NCBI RefSeq assembly: GCF_009760925.1
Contig: NZ_VRLV01000004.1
Span: 436,308-500,307 of the forward strand
Origin: Nonomuraea typhae
Lineage (GTDB): Bacteria; Actinomycetota; Actinomycetes; Streptosporangiales; Streptosporangiaceae
Length of the DNA: 64,000 nucleotides
Direction of reading: 5' to 3'
A program made the translations under genes and the position numbers. A model generated the notes under the pieces. That model worked only from the letters and a program-made list of their open reading frames with translations. It searched no databases and was not told where the DNA came from. Below are positions 1-7,832 of this stretch, one piece after another (the stretch's first letter is position 1; each line of letters starts with the position of its first letter).

Positions 1-240
1 GGTTTCGTGGTAGTCCCCGGTCCGCAGGGCGGACAGGGTCTGGAAGTCGGCGCCGGAGCAGAAGCCCTTGCCCGCCCCGGTGACCACGATCGCGCGGACG
101 GCCTGGTCCTTCTCGGCCTGTTCGAGGTGGTCGAAATACTCGCGGCCGAGGGCGTCGGTCCAGGCGTTCAGGCGGTCGGGGCGGTTGAACGTGAGTGTGA
201 GCACGCCCTGGTCCACCGAGGAGAGCACGAGTTCGGACAT
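1..240 (-). CDS. Enoyl-CoA hydratase/isomerase family protein, N-terminal part (gene runs off the left edge)
   Basis: Eighty N-terminal residues are visible. The protein starts MSELVLSSVDQGVLTLTFNR, the usual crotonase opening strand, and continues through a conserved RPDRLNAWT segment to IVVTGAGKGFCSGADF, where the first oxyanion-hole loop of the family sits. Crotonases hydrate, isomerise or hydrolyse acyl-CoA thioesters in the cytoplasm. The catalytic acidic residues lie in the missing part, so the reaction cannot be assigned. It is transcribed leftward, out of the window, and lies downstream of the nitric oxide synthase gene with 37 bases between them, so the two may be co-transcribed. Confidence 0.85.
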   Translation of the reverse strand, partial: MSELVLSSVDQGVLTLTFNRPDRLNAWTDALGREYFDHLEQAEKDQAVRAIVVTGAGKGFCSGADFQTLSALRTGDYHET

Positions 241-277
241 GGTCCGACAGAATCATGTTCTAGAAGCGTCCGCAAGT

Positions 278-1504
278 TCAGTGGCGGGGGACGAAGGCCG
301 GTGTCATCGTGCGCTGGTCGTAGTACCGGTGGAAGACCGGCGTGGCCGCGCCCGAGAGTGGCGGGACGATCCAGGACCAGTCGGCCGGGCAGACCCGCCC
401 GGCCTGCTCCTCGCGTTCCAGGTGGGCCAGGAACCGGCGCGACTCCGTGTGGTGGTCGGTCATTGACACCCCGGCCCGGTCGAAGGAGTGCAGCACGGCC
501 ACGTTCAGCTCCACCAGCGCGTGGTCGCGCCACAACGAGCGCTCGGTCGAGGTGTCCAGCCCGAGCCGGCGGGCCACCTCGGGCAACTGGTCGTACCGGT
601 CGGCGTCGGCCAGGTTCCGGGCGCCGATCTCGGCCCCCATGTACCAGCCGTTGAAGGGCGCGCAGGGGTAGCAGACGCCGCCGATCTCCAGGCACATGTT
701 CGAGATGGCCGGTACGGCATGCCAGCGCAGCCCCAGCTCCGCGAACCACCGGTACTCCGGGTGCGTGATCGGCACCTCCAGCACCGCGTCCCCGGGCAGA
801 TGGCATAACAGCCGCGGCCCGGACGCGGGCTGGATGATCAGCGGCAGCACGTCGAAACGGCCCTGGCCGCCGCGCCAGCCGAGCTCGCGGGCCAGGGCGG
901 TCAGCTCCGCCTGCCGCGGGTCGCCGACGACCGAGCCGTCGGGGGCCCGGTGCCCGGCGTAGCGGATGAGCTGGTCGTTGAGGATGCGCGGCCCGCGGCG
1001 GGCCGGGGTGTCGGGGGCGAAGACGGTGACCGTGGGCCGGATCTTCCCCTCGCCGGTCGCCTGGCGCAGGTGCTCCACGCACTCCAGGGCGACGCCCTCC
1101 GCGCTGGAGATCGCCCGCCGGTCGCGCACCTTGAGCGAGCGCCAGTAGAGGCGGCCGATGCACCGGTTGCTGTTGCGCCAGGCGACCCGGGCGCCGAACT
1201 CGAGTTCCGCGGGGGTGTGGGTGTAGGTGCCGGTCCGGGCGACTTCGGCGGTCACGTGGGCCAGGCGGGTCAGGAGGTCGCCGGAATCGGGGTTCTCGGT
1301 GTGGAAGAGCCTGAGGAAACGCTCCGCCTCGCGGAGGTCGATGATCGTGTGCGAGACGGCATCGAAGGGACGCAGGGACCTGATCCAGGTACGCACGCAG
1401 CAACCAGCGCAATCCACAACACGGATCGCCTGACCGGTTCCGGGCCGGCCGGGCGTCCTCGTGGCGGCGCCCTCTCCTCGCCGCCGCGGCTCCGCAGCAT
1501 CCAC
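278..1504 (-). CDS. nos: Nitric oxide synthase, oxygenase domain only (bacterial type)
   Basis: Bacterial NOS oxygenases oxidise L-arginine to citrulline and NO using heme, with electrons from unrelated reductases. The WRNSNRCIGR segment carries the cysteine that ligates heme and NGWYMGAEIGARN carries the glutamate that binds the arginine guanidinium. The C-terminal half (PPLSGAATPVFHRYYD) matches the NOS fold, and no flavin reductase domain follows, as usual for bacteria. The start is uncertain: the longest frame opens with GTG at 1504, which adds about 36 low-complexity residues, and a GTG near 1396 would give roughly 372 aa, closer to the family norm. No convincing ribosome-binding site precedes either. 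In actinomycetes NOS can feed nitration of natural products (TxtD in thaxtomin), but no nitrating P450 partner is adjacent here. Confidence 0.92.
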   Translation of the reverse strand: MDAAEPRRRGEGAATRTPGRPGTGQAIRVVDCAGCCVRTWIRSLRPFDAVSHTIIDLREAERFLRLFHTENPDSGDLLTRLAHVTAEVARTGTYTHTPAELEFGARVAWRNSNRCIGRLYWRSLKVRDRRAISSAEGVALECVEHLRQATGEGKIRPTVTVFAPDTPARRGPRILNDQLIRYAGHRAPDGSVVGDPRQAELTALARELGWRGGQGRFDVLPLIIQPASGPRLLCHLPGDAVLEVPITHPEYRWFAELGLRWHAVPAISNMCLEIGGVCYPCAPFNGWYMGAEIGARNLADADRYDQLPEVARRLGLDTSTERSLWRDHALVELNVAVLHSFDRAGVSMTDHHTESRRFLAHLEREEQAGRVCPADWSWIVPPLSGAATPVFHRYYDQRTMTPAFVPRH

Positions 1505-1580
1505 ATCTTTAACCGGCGACCGGGGATTTGTCCCACAAAATCGAAAACCCTGTGATCTTATGGTGACAAAGGGTGAAGAC

Positions 1581-2693
1581 CTAGCCGACCTTGTGGGCGC
1601 CCTGGGCGGGGGTGGCGCGGAGGTAGCGGGGTTCGCGCCAGCTCTTGGCCGCGTAGGCCGTGGAGACGGACTCCCGCACGGACGCCACCCGGTCGGCGGC
1701 CACCAGGGCGATGACCGAGCCGCCGAAGCCGCCGCCGGTCATGCGGGCGCCCCGGGCGCCACCGCGCACCGCGGCCTCGGCGGCGAGGTCGAGCTCGGGC
1801 ACGGTCACCTCGAACTGGTCGCGCAGCGACAGGTGGGAGGCGTTCAGCAGCGCGCCGGTCTCGGCCGGGTGCCCCGCGCGCAGCAGCCCGATCAGGGCCT
1901 CGACCCGGTGGTTCTCGGTCACGACGTGCATCGTGCGCTTGCGCTCGTTGCCGGACAGCCGCTCCAGCGCGGCGGCCAGGTCGGTGACGTCGCGCAGGGC
2001 GGGCACGCCGAGCGTGCGGGCGGCCGACTCGCACTCGGCGCGGCGCTTGGCGTACTCGCCGTCGGCCAGCTCGTGGTGCACGCGGGTGTCGATGATGAGG
2101 ATCTCCAGGCCGTGGGCGGCCAAGTCGAGCGGGACGTTGCGGTAGCCGAGCGAGCGGCAGTCGAGGAAGAGCGCGTGGCCCTCCTTCGCCAGGGCCGACG
2201 CCGCCTGGTCCATGATCCCGCAGGGCATGCCGACGAAGTCGTTCTCCGCCTTCTGCGAGGTCAGCGCGATCTCCATGGGCGTCAGGCCGAGGGCGCAGAC
2301 CTCGTTCACCGCGGAGGCCACCGAGACCTCCAGCGCGGCGCTGGAGCTGAGCCCGGCGCCCTGGGGCACGTCGCCGTCCACCGCGATGTCGGCGCCGCGC
2401 ACCCGGTCGCCGAGCATGGCGAGGACCCCGGCGGCGTACCGCTCCCAGCCCGCGGTGTCCTCCAGCCGATCGCGGGTGACCGGGCCGCTCCCGGACTGCA
2501 GCGACAACAGGCGGACCACGCCGTCCTCCCGCGGGCTGACCGCGGCCGTCACCCCCCAGGGCACCGCGAAGGGCAGCACGAAGCCGTCGTTGTAGTCGGT
2601 GTGCTCGCCGATCAGGTTGACCCGGCCGGGAGCGTGCCAGACCGTCTCGGGGTCGGCTCCGAACGCCGCACGAAAAGCTTCAGCAACCCGCAT
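1581..2693 (-). CDS. galK: Galactokinase
   Basis: A GHMP kinase that phosphorylates galactose at C1 with ATP, the first committed step of the Leloir pathway. The N-terminal galactokinase signature GRVNLIGEHTDYNDG is intact, followed by the GHMP ATP-binding loop (GAGLSSSAALE) and a C-terminal glycine-rich motif (GARMTGGGFGG). The ATG at 2693 was chosen because it places the signature about 20 residues in; longer frames add an arginine-rich unrelated leader. Length (370 aa) fits the family. No galT or galE lies beside it, so it may supply galactose-1-phosphate independently. It is divergent from the PLP enzyme gene, with 43 bases between the starts. Confidence 0.93.
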   Translation of the reverse strand: MRVAEAFRAAFGADPETVWHAPGRVNLIGEHTDYNDGFVLPFAVPWGVTAAVSPREDGVVRLLSLQSGSGPVTRDRLEDTAGWERYAAGVLAMLGDRVRGADIAVDGDVPQGAGLSSSAALEVSVASAVNEVCALGLTPMEIALTSQKAENDFVGMPCGIMDQAASALAKEGHALFLDCRSLGYRNVPLDLAAHGLEILIIDTRVHHELADGEYAKRRAECESAARTLGVPALRDVTDLAAALERLSGNERKRTMHVVTENHRVEALIGLLRAGHPAETGALLNASHLSLRDQFEVTVPELDLAAEAAVRGGARGARMTGGGFGGSVIALVAADRVASVRESVSTAYAAKSWREPRYLRATPAQGAHKVG

Positions 2694-2736
2694 AATCCAA
2701 CACCTCTCAACATGGGCCCGTCCGTAGACTAGCGCC

Positions 2737-3513
2737 ATGCGGGAAATGGCAGACCACGGCGTCCGGATCCTGCTGAAGCCCGACGACAACAAGCCGCGCA
2801 AGCTCAAGTACAACCTGGGCCACCGCCGCATCCTCACCTTCGGCGGCGCCTACTCCAACCACATCCGCGCCGTCGCCGCCGCCGGGCAGGCCCACGGGAT
2901 CGAGACGGTCGGCATCATCCGCGGCGAGGAGCACCTGCCCCTCAACCCGACGCTCGCCCACGCCGTCTCCTGCGGCATGCGCCTCGGCTACCTCGACCGG
3001 GCCGCCTACCGGCTCAAGCACACGCCCGCCGTCCAGGCAGGGTTGCTGGAGAGGTACGGCGAGGCCGCCATCCTGCCCGAGGGCGGCAGCAACGCGGCGG
3101 CCGTGCGCGGCTGCGCCGAACTGCCGGCGGAGATCACCGAGGAGTACGACGTCATCTGCTGCGCCGTGGGCACCGGCGGCACCCTGGCCGGCGTCTCCGC
3201 GGGCCTGCCCGAGGGCAGGCGGGCCATCGGCTTCCCGGTGCTGAAGGGCGGCGGCTTCCTGGCGGGAGAGGTGGAGCGGCTGCAGCGGGAGGCTTACGGG
3301 CGCGTATGGGACAACTGGCGGCTGGAGACCGGCTACCACTTCGGCGGCTACGCCAGGACCACCCCCGAGCTCGACGCCTTCGCCGCCCGTCACGGCGTCG
3401 AGCGCGTCTACGTGGCCAAGATGCTGTACGGCGTGCTCGACCTGGCCGCCAAGGGCGCCTTCCCCCGGGGGACGCGGGTGATCGCCCTGGTCACCTCAGG
3501 CATCCCGGCGTGA
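2737..3513 (+). CDS. D-cysteine desulfhydrase / ACC deaminase family PLP enzyme, shortened
   Basis: A fold-type II PLP enzyme of the ACC deaminase / D-cysteine desulfhydrase family. The lysine-loop segment NKPRKLKYNL corresponds to the family GNKxRKL motif, which contains the PLP-binding lysine, and LTFGGAYSNHIRA is the conserved serine/asparagine loop. GTGGTLAG is the phosphate-binding glycine loop. The protein is 258 aa, against roughly 300-340 in the family: it lacks about 40 N-terminal residues, and from memory of homologues the usual loop between the DD and GNK motifs (about 8 residues) is missing. The frame is otherwise intact and well conserved, so a small active enzyme or a decaying gene are both possible. 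Its 3' end overlaps the convergent kinase-like gene by 18 bases. Confidence 0.75.
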   Translation: MREMADHGVRILLKPDDNKPRKLKYNLGHRRILTFGGAYSNHIRAVAAAGQAHGIETVGIIRGEEHLPLNPTLAHAVSCGMRLGYLDRAAYRLKHTPAVQAGLLERYGEAAILPEGGSNAAAVRGCAELPAEITEEYDVICCAVGTGGTLAGVSAGLPEGRRAIGFPVLKGGGFLAGEVERLQREAYGRVWDNWRLETGYHFGGYARTTPELDAFAARHGVERVYVAKMLYGVLDLAAKGAFPRGTRVIALVTSGIPA

Positions 3514-5076
3514 CACCGGCTCCCTGTCCGCGGACAGGCCGTGCAGCAGCTCCCGCACCCGCATGGCCGCGTCGTGCACGTCCGTGCCCACGTCGCCGAG
3601 CAGCCGGTCGGCAGCCGACGGCGAACTGCGCAGGCTCGTGCCCGCCAGCCGCAGCGAGCGCGAGGCCCCGGCCAGCGTCTGGCCGAGCTCGGCGCGCAGC
3701 CCGTCGCGCAGCCGCCGCCGCTCCTCCTCCCACGCCGCCGCCCGCCGCTCGCGGGAGCGGCGCAGGTCGTCGCACATCTGCACGGCGTGCGTGACGTCGG
3801 CGAGGTACGGCACCGCCGTCCACACCAGCCGCTCGGCGTACTCGGACGTGAACCGCCGCGCCCCCGGCGGGCCGACGACCAGCGTGCCCACCGGCTCGCC
3901 GTGCCAGATCAGCGGCAGCTCCCGCCCGCCCGTGCCCGGTTCGCCCGTCGTCACCGTCGCCCCCTGGCGGATCCGGACCGCCAGCCCGCGCACCCCCAGC
4001 GCGTCGGCGGTCACCGTGAGCGTGTCGGCCAGCGCGTGGTACGGGTCCGACCGGCGCACCTCCGCCGCCAGGCGCCTGGCCAGGCGCTGAGGGTCGCCGT
4101 GCGGGCCGTACATGGCGAGGTCGACCATACGGCGCAGCCGTACCCGCAGAGGCTGGAACGCGGCGCCCGTCAGAAGGGCGGCGGCCAGCCCGGCGAGCTG
4201 CCCGTGGCCGGAGACGAACAGGCTGGCCGTCCCGGAGACGGCCAGGTAGGCCGCGCCGGCCACGCCCGCCACCCCCGCGCCGACCAGCGCCTTGCCCAGC
4301 AGCACCTCGACGCCGAACAACCGGTGCCGCAGCACGGAGGCGGCCATGGCGACGGGCACGAGCGCGGTCGCGACCAGGCACGGCGCCCAGAACGCCGGCC
4401 CGGCCAGCAGAAAGGCCACGTACAGCGCGAAGGCCGCGATCGGCCAGGCCAGCTGGCGGCGCAACGAGGCGTCCTTGGCGCGCAGGAGCAGCGACAGCAG
4501 ACCTGCCACCACGACGGCCAGCGTGGCGGCCTCGGCGCAGGTGCGCAGCAGGTCGTTGACCGGTGCCAGCGCCTGGACGGCCAGCGGGTTGGGGATCGGC
4601 CGCGGCCAGGGCGAGGAGGCGGGCACCGGGCGCACGATCACGCGGACGCACTCCAGCGCCGCCGTCAGCGCCGCGAATCCGGCGACCGGGCGCCAGCGCG
4701 GCGAGGGCAGCCGTCCGTCGGGGGAGTAGAGCGGCAGCAGCCCGGCCAGCAGCATCCCGCCCGTGACGCGGGCGATCGCGGCCGGGTAGCGCAGCAGCCC
4801 GGCCAGCTCCAGCTCGCCCGCGGCGGCGGCGGTGAGCATGCCCGTCTCCGCGGCCACGCGCACCGCGCAGGTCAGCCCGCCCGCGCACATCAGCAGGGCC
4901 AGCAGGTGCCCGGGACGGCGGCGCAGTAGGAACGCGCCGAGCACGGGGAAGGCCAGCCCGGCGGCGTAGTCGGGCAACAGCGGCACGCCTGGGGACCAGG
5001 CGGCGGGCAGCAGCACGCGCATCACCAGCGCCGCCAGCGTCAGCCCCGCCGACGCCGCGGCCAGCCATCGGCTCAT
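3496..5076 (-). CDS. Kinase-dead membrane histidine kinase paralogue (no phosphoacceptor His, no ATPase domain)
   Basis: The first ~280 residues are strongly hydrophobic, with several predicted transmembrane helices, followed by a cytoplasmic GAF-like region (LPLIWHGEPVGTLVVGPP) and a coiled segment. Where NarL-family kinases have the RLRRDLHDGLG phosphoacceptor box, this protein reads RRRLRDGLRAELGQTLAG, so histidine is replaced. The chain ends about 60 residues later with no HATPase domain. The WHGEPVG region is clearly paralogous to the active kinase at 6643-7773. It should therefore not autophosphorylate; I infer a sensory or scaffolding subunit, perhaps heterodimerising with the active kinase. 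It overlaps the regulator upstream by ATGA, so the three form one operon. Confidence 0.75.
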   Translation of the reverse strand: MSRWLAAASAGLTLAALVMRVLLPAAWSPGVPLLPDYAAGLAFPVLGAFLLRRRPGHLLALLMCAGGLTCAVRVAAETGMLTAAAAGELELAGLLRYPAAIARVTGGMLLAGLLPLYSPDGRLPSPRWRPVAGFAALTAALECVRVIVRPVPASSPWPRPIPNPLAVQALAPVNDLLRTCAEAATLAVVVAGLLSLLLRAKDASLRRQLAWPIAAFALYVAFLLAGPAFWAPCLVATALVPVAMAASVLRHRLFGVEVLLGKALVGAGVAGVAGAAYLAVSGTASLFVSGHGQLAGLAAALLTGAAFQPLRVRLRRMVDLAMYGPHGDPQRLARRLAAEVRRSDPYHALADTLTVTADALGVRGLAVRIRQGATVTTGEPGTGGRELPLIWHGEPVGTLVVGPPGARRFTSEYAERLVWTAVPYLADVTHAVQMCDDLRRSRERRAAAWEEERRRLRDGLRAELGQTLAGASRSLRLAGTSLRSSPSAADRLLGDVGTDVHDAAMRVRELLHGLSADREPVSRRDA

Positions 5077-6668
5077 GGGAGCCCCGGCGTGACCAGGCCG
5101 GACTCGTAGGCGAGGACCACGAGCTGGGCGCGGTCGCTCAGGTTCAGCCTGGCCAGCAGGTCACCGACCAGGGCGCCGGCGTCGGGCACCCGCAGGATGC
5201 CGGCGATCTGCCCGTCGCTCAGCCCCCGCGCGACCAGGCGGACCAGCTCCACCTGCGCCTCCGGCAGCGTGGCCAGCGTCTCGACCGGGGTGGCGGGCGG
5301 CGGCGTCTCCTGGGGGCGGTGGGCGAAGGCGGCGATGAGCCTGGTCGTGACCGCGGGGTCGATCAGCGCGTCACCCGCGGCGGCCGCCCGGACGGCGGCC
5401 ACGAGCTGCTCCGGCGGCGAGGTCTTCAGGATGAACCCGCTCACCCCCGCCCGCAGCGCCGCGTAGAGGTTCTCGTCGCTGCCGAACGTGGTCAGCATGA
5501 TCACCTTGGGCGGTCGCGGCCCGGCCAGGATGCGGCGCGCGGAGGCCAGCCCGTCCATGCGCGGCATCTGGATGTCGAGCAGCACCACGTCGGGCCGCAG
5601 CGCCTGCACGGCGGCGACTGCCTCCTCGCCATCGGCTGCCTCCCCGGCGAAGCGCACGTCGGGTTCGGCGTCCAGCACCACCCGCAGCCCGGCGCGCACG
5701 AGCGCCTGATCGTCGGCGACCAGCACCCGCGGCACGTACGCCGCGTGCGCTGTGTGCGCTGTGTGCGCATCGTGCGAGGGCACGGGTACGGCGGGCGGGC
5801 CGGGCACGGGCGGCGTGGGCGAGCGGCGTTGCTCGGGCAGCCAGGACGGCGCGGCCGGCCGCTGGGCCAGGAAGTCGGCCTCCAGGCCCCGCAGCCCCGG
5901 CGACAGGTCGAGCCCCAGCTCCTCCCGCCACAGCGCGCGGGCCCGGCGCAGCGCGCCCAGCGCGTCCCCGAGCCGGCCGGAGCCGTACAGGGCGCCGGCC
6001 AGCAGCCGCCACGCCTCCTCCCGCAGCGGGTGGGCGGCGGCGTGCGCCTCCAGGTCGGGCACGAGCGCGGCGGCCATCCCGAGCCGGAGGCCCGCGTCGG
6101 CGTGCCGTTCGAGCGCCACCAGCCGCAGCTCCTCCAGGCGGGCCGATTCGGTGGCCGCCCACGGCAGGTTGGCCAGCTCGGCCAGCGCCGGCCCGCGCCA
6201 CAGCGCCAGCGCCGTCTCCATGTCCGCCCACACCTGCCGGGGCTCGCCGGGACCGCCGCGCACCAGCGCCTCGAAGCGCCAGGCGTCCACCTGCTCCGTC
6301 TCGGCCCGGAGCGCGTACCCCGGCGCCGCGTTGACCAGCACCCTGGCCTCCTGGCGCGGCGCCCGGTCGGGCTCCAGCGCGCGGCGCAGCCGCGAGACGT
6401 ACCCCTGGATGCTGGCCAGCGGCTGGGCGGGCGGGCGTCCCGGCCAGATCTCGTCCACGAGCGTGCTCACGGGCACGGCCCGCCCGCGCGCCACCAGCAG
6501 CCGGGCGAGCACCGCGAGCTGGCGCAGCCCGCCGAGATCGAGCGGACGCCCGTCGCGGTCGGCGCGGAACGGTCCAAGCGCGTGCAGGCTCAACCTGGCC
6601 GACGCGGCCACCTCGGGGTGGTAGACCTCCCCGTGGTAGAGCTCAGAGTGGTAGATCGACTTCGACAA
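5073..6668 (-). CDS. SARP DNA-binding/BTAD domains fused to a response-regulator receiver and degenerate LuxR domain
   Basis: Domains in order: OmpR-like winged helix (about residues 25-120, LSLHALGPF through PGYALRA), bacterial transcriptional activator domain (about 127-270), a Pro-rich linker with AHTAHTAHAA, a NarL-type receiver (about 313-430) with phosphoacceptor Asp365 in VVLLDIQMP, and a C-terminal LuxR-like HTH. The last is recognisable by LVARGLSDGQIAG and LVVLAYESGL, but the recognition helix has lost the usual TVK residues. DNA contact is thus expected through the SARP half while phosphorylation enters through the receiver. The best-supported start is TTG at 6668 (GGAGG eight bases upstream); GTG at 6611 would remove the N-terminal YHxEV repeats. 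It is encoded between an active and a dead kinase, beside the RiPP genes it probably controls. Confidence 0.85.
   Translation of the reverse strand: MSKSIYHSELYHGEVYHPEVAASARLSLHALGPFRADRDGRPLDLGGLRQLAVLARLLVARGRAVPVSTLVDEIWPGRPPAQPLASIQGYVSRLRRALEPDRAPRQEARVLVNAAPGYALRAETEQVDAWRFEALVRGGPGEPRQVWADMETALALWRGPALAELANLPWAATESARLEELRLVALERHADAGLRLGMAAALVPDLEAHAAAHPLREEAWRLLAGALYGSGRLGDALGALRRARALWREELGLDLSPGLRGLEADFLAQRPAAPSWLPEQRRSPTPPVPGPPAVPVPSHDAHTAHTAHAAYVPRVLVADDQALVRAGLRVVLDAEPDVRFAGEAADGEEAVAAVQALRPDVVLLDIQMPRMDGLASARRILAGPRPPKVIMLTTFGSDENLYAALRAGVSGFILKTSPPEQLVAAVRAAAAGDALIDPAVTTRLIAAFAHRPQETPPPATPVETLATLPEAQVELVRLVARGLSDGQIAGILRVPDAGALVGDLLARLNLSDRAQLVVLAYESGLVTPGLP
6609..6653 (-). repeat. 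Three 15-bp tandem repeats encoding YHSEL-YHGEV-YHPEV
   Basis: Three consecutive 15-base units, each beginning TACCAC and ending GAGSTS, encode a pentapeptide repeat at residues 6-20 of the SARP-receiver protein. The repeats straddle the stop codon of the upstream kinase gene (6643). They may be a recent slippage expansion that extended the N-terminus, or untranslated if the GTG at 6611 is the real start. Confidence 0.6.
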
Positions 6669-7773
6669 CCGTCCCGCCTCCCTCCGCGTGCCGGATCACG
6701 CAGCAGCCGCCGAGCTCCGCGGCGCGTTCGCGCATGGACCGCAGGCCGATCCCCGTCCGCGGCCGGACCGGCAGCCCGCGGCCGTCGTCGCGGACCGTCA
6801 CGCGGAGCCCGTCCGGGCGCCGCTCGTACCCGACGTCGACGGAGGTCGCCGCCGCATGCCTGTGCGCGTTCGTCACCGCCTCCTGGACGATCCGGTAGAC
6901 CGTCAGCGCCACCGCGGGCGGCAACCCTTCCAGGTCACCGCCCCCCGACGTGAGCGGGGCGCCGGCGAGTTCCTCGATCGCCCTGGCGAGGCCGAGCTCG
7001 GCCAGCTGGGGCGGGGGCGCGCCGTCCACCAGCCTGCCGACCTCAATACTCACCTCCTCCATCGCGGAGAGCAACCGGAAAAACAGCGCTTCGGCCTGTT
7101 CCGGGGCACTGCGGGCGGCCGCGCGGGCCGCGTGGATGGACATCGCCAGCCCGCTGAGCGACTGCCCGAGCCCGTCGTGGAGGTCGCGGCCGAGCCTCTG
7201 GCGCTCCTGCGCCCGCAGGTCCGAGTCGTGTTCGCGCTCACGTTCCAGCGCGGCGGCCAGCCGTACGGCATGGGCGGCGTCGGAGACGCTGGGCAGGAGC
7301 GCGGCCAGGACCCGGTCGGCGTCGGCCCCCGGTTCGCCGCGTCCGGTGAAGGGCCCGATGAGCAGGCGGCCGACCGGCTCCCCGTGCCAGTCGAGGTCCA
7401 GGGCGGTCGCGACGACCGGCACCGTGCCCGACCGGACGACCCGGTCGCCGAGCTCGACGGCGGCGCCGGTGGCCGGCAGCGCCGCGCTCAGCAGCGCGAG
7501 GATGGCGCGCAGGCCGGAGTGCGGGTCGCCCTGCTGCAACCGCTGCCTGGCGGACGCGGCCAGCGCGCGCACGTCGGTGGCGCGCCCGTCCAGCAGCCGG
7601 TCGGCGGCGCGCCGCGCCAGGCGGTGCAGCGGCTGGTAGAAGGCGCCGGCGAGCAGGGCGGCCCCCAGGCCCGCCCACTGGCCGAAGGCGTAGGCCGCCG
7701 CGACGGCCGCGAGCATGCCGGCGAGCGTGACGACGCCTGTCGCCACGCCGCGGGTCCGGTGCGTTCTCCCCAT
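6643..7773 (-). CDS. NarL-family sensor histidine kinase (HisKA_3 and HATPase), catalytically complete
   Basis: Short N-terminus with two hydrophobic segments (VVTLAGMLAAVAAAYAFGQW and the next helix), a GAF-like region with LDWHGEPVGRLLIGP, then a dimerisation box QRLGRDLHDGLGQSLSG with the phosphoacceptor His in DLHDGLG. The ATPase domain follows: an N-box (IVQEAVTNAHRHA), a G1 motif (VRDDGRGLP) and a G2 motif (GIGLRSMRERAAELGG). It should phosphorylate Asp365 of the SARP-receiver encoded immediately downstream; the genes overlap by 26 bases. The gene lies 59 bases downstream of the radical SAM gene on the same strand, so it could be the distal part of the RiPP operon or have its own promoter. 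Confidence 0.9.
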   Translation of the reverse strand: MGRTHRTRGVATGVVTLAGMLAAVAAAYAFGQWAGLGAALLAGAFYQPLHRLARRAADRLLDGRATDVRALAASARQRLQQGDPHSGLRAILALLSAALPATGAAVELGDRVVRSGTVPVVATALDLDWHGEPVGRLLIGPFTGRGEPGADADRVLAALLPSVSDAAHAVRLAAALEREREHDSDLRAQERQRLGRDLHDGLGQSLSGLAMSIHAARAAARSAPEQAEALFFRLLSAMEEVSIEVGRLVDGAPPPQLAELGLARAIEELAGAPLTSGGGDLEGLPPAVALTVYRIVQEAVTNAHRHAAATSVDVGYERRPDGLRVTVRDDGRGLPVRPRTGIGLRSMRERAAELGGCCVIRHAEGGGTVVEVDLPL

Positions 7774-7832
7774 CTCTACCGGGGAGGCTAATCGCGGCCT
7801 GCCAACGTCGAATCAACGTCCGCTCAACGGTG

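Noticed and set aside
168..1412. Long alternative frames opposite the nitric oxide synthase and other genes
   Set aside because: High-GC DNA keeps shadow frames open; their translations are Arg/Pro/Gly-rich without family motifs.
3491..5068. Possible missing HATPase domain of the dead kinase encoded in another frame nearby
   Set aside because: The gene ends into the convergent PLP-enzyme gene and no N/G-box motifs appear in any frame within reach.
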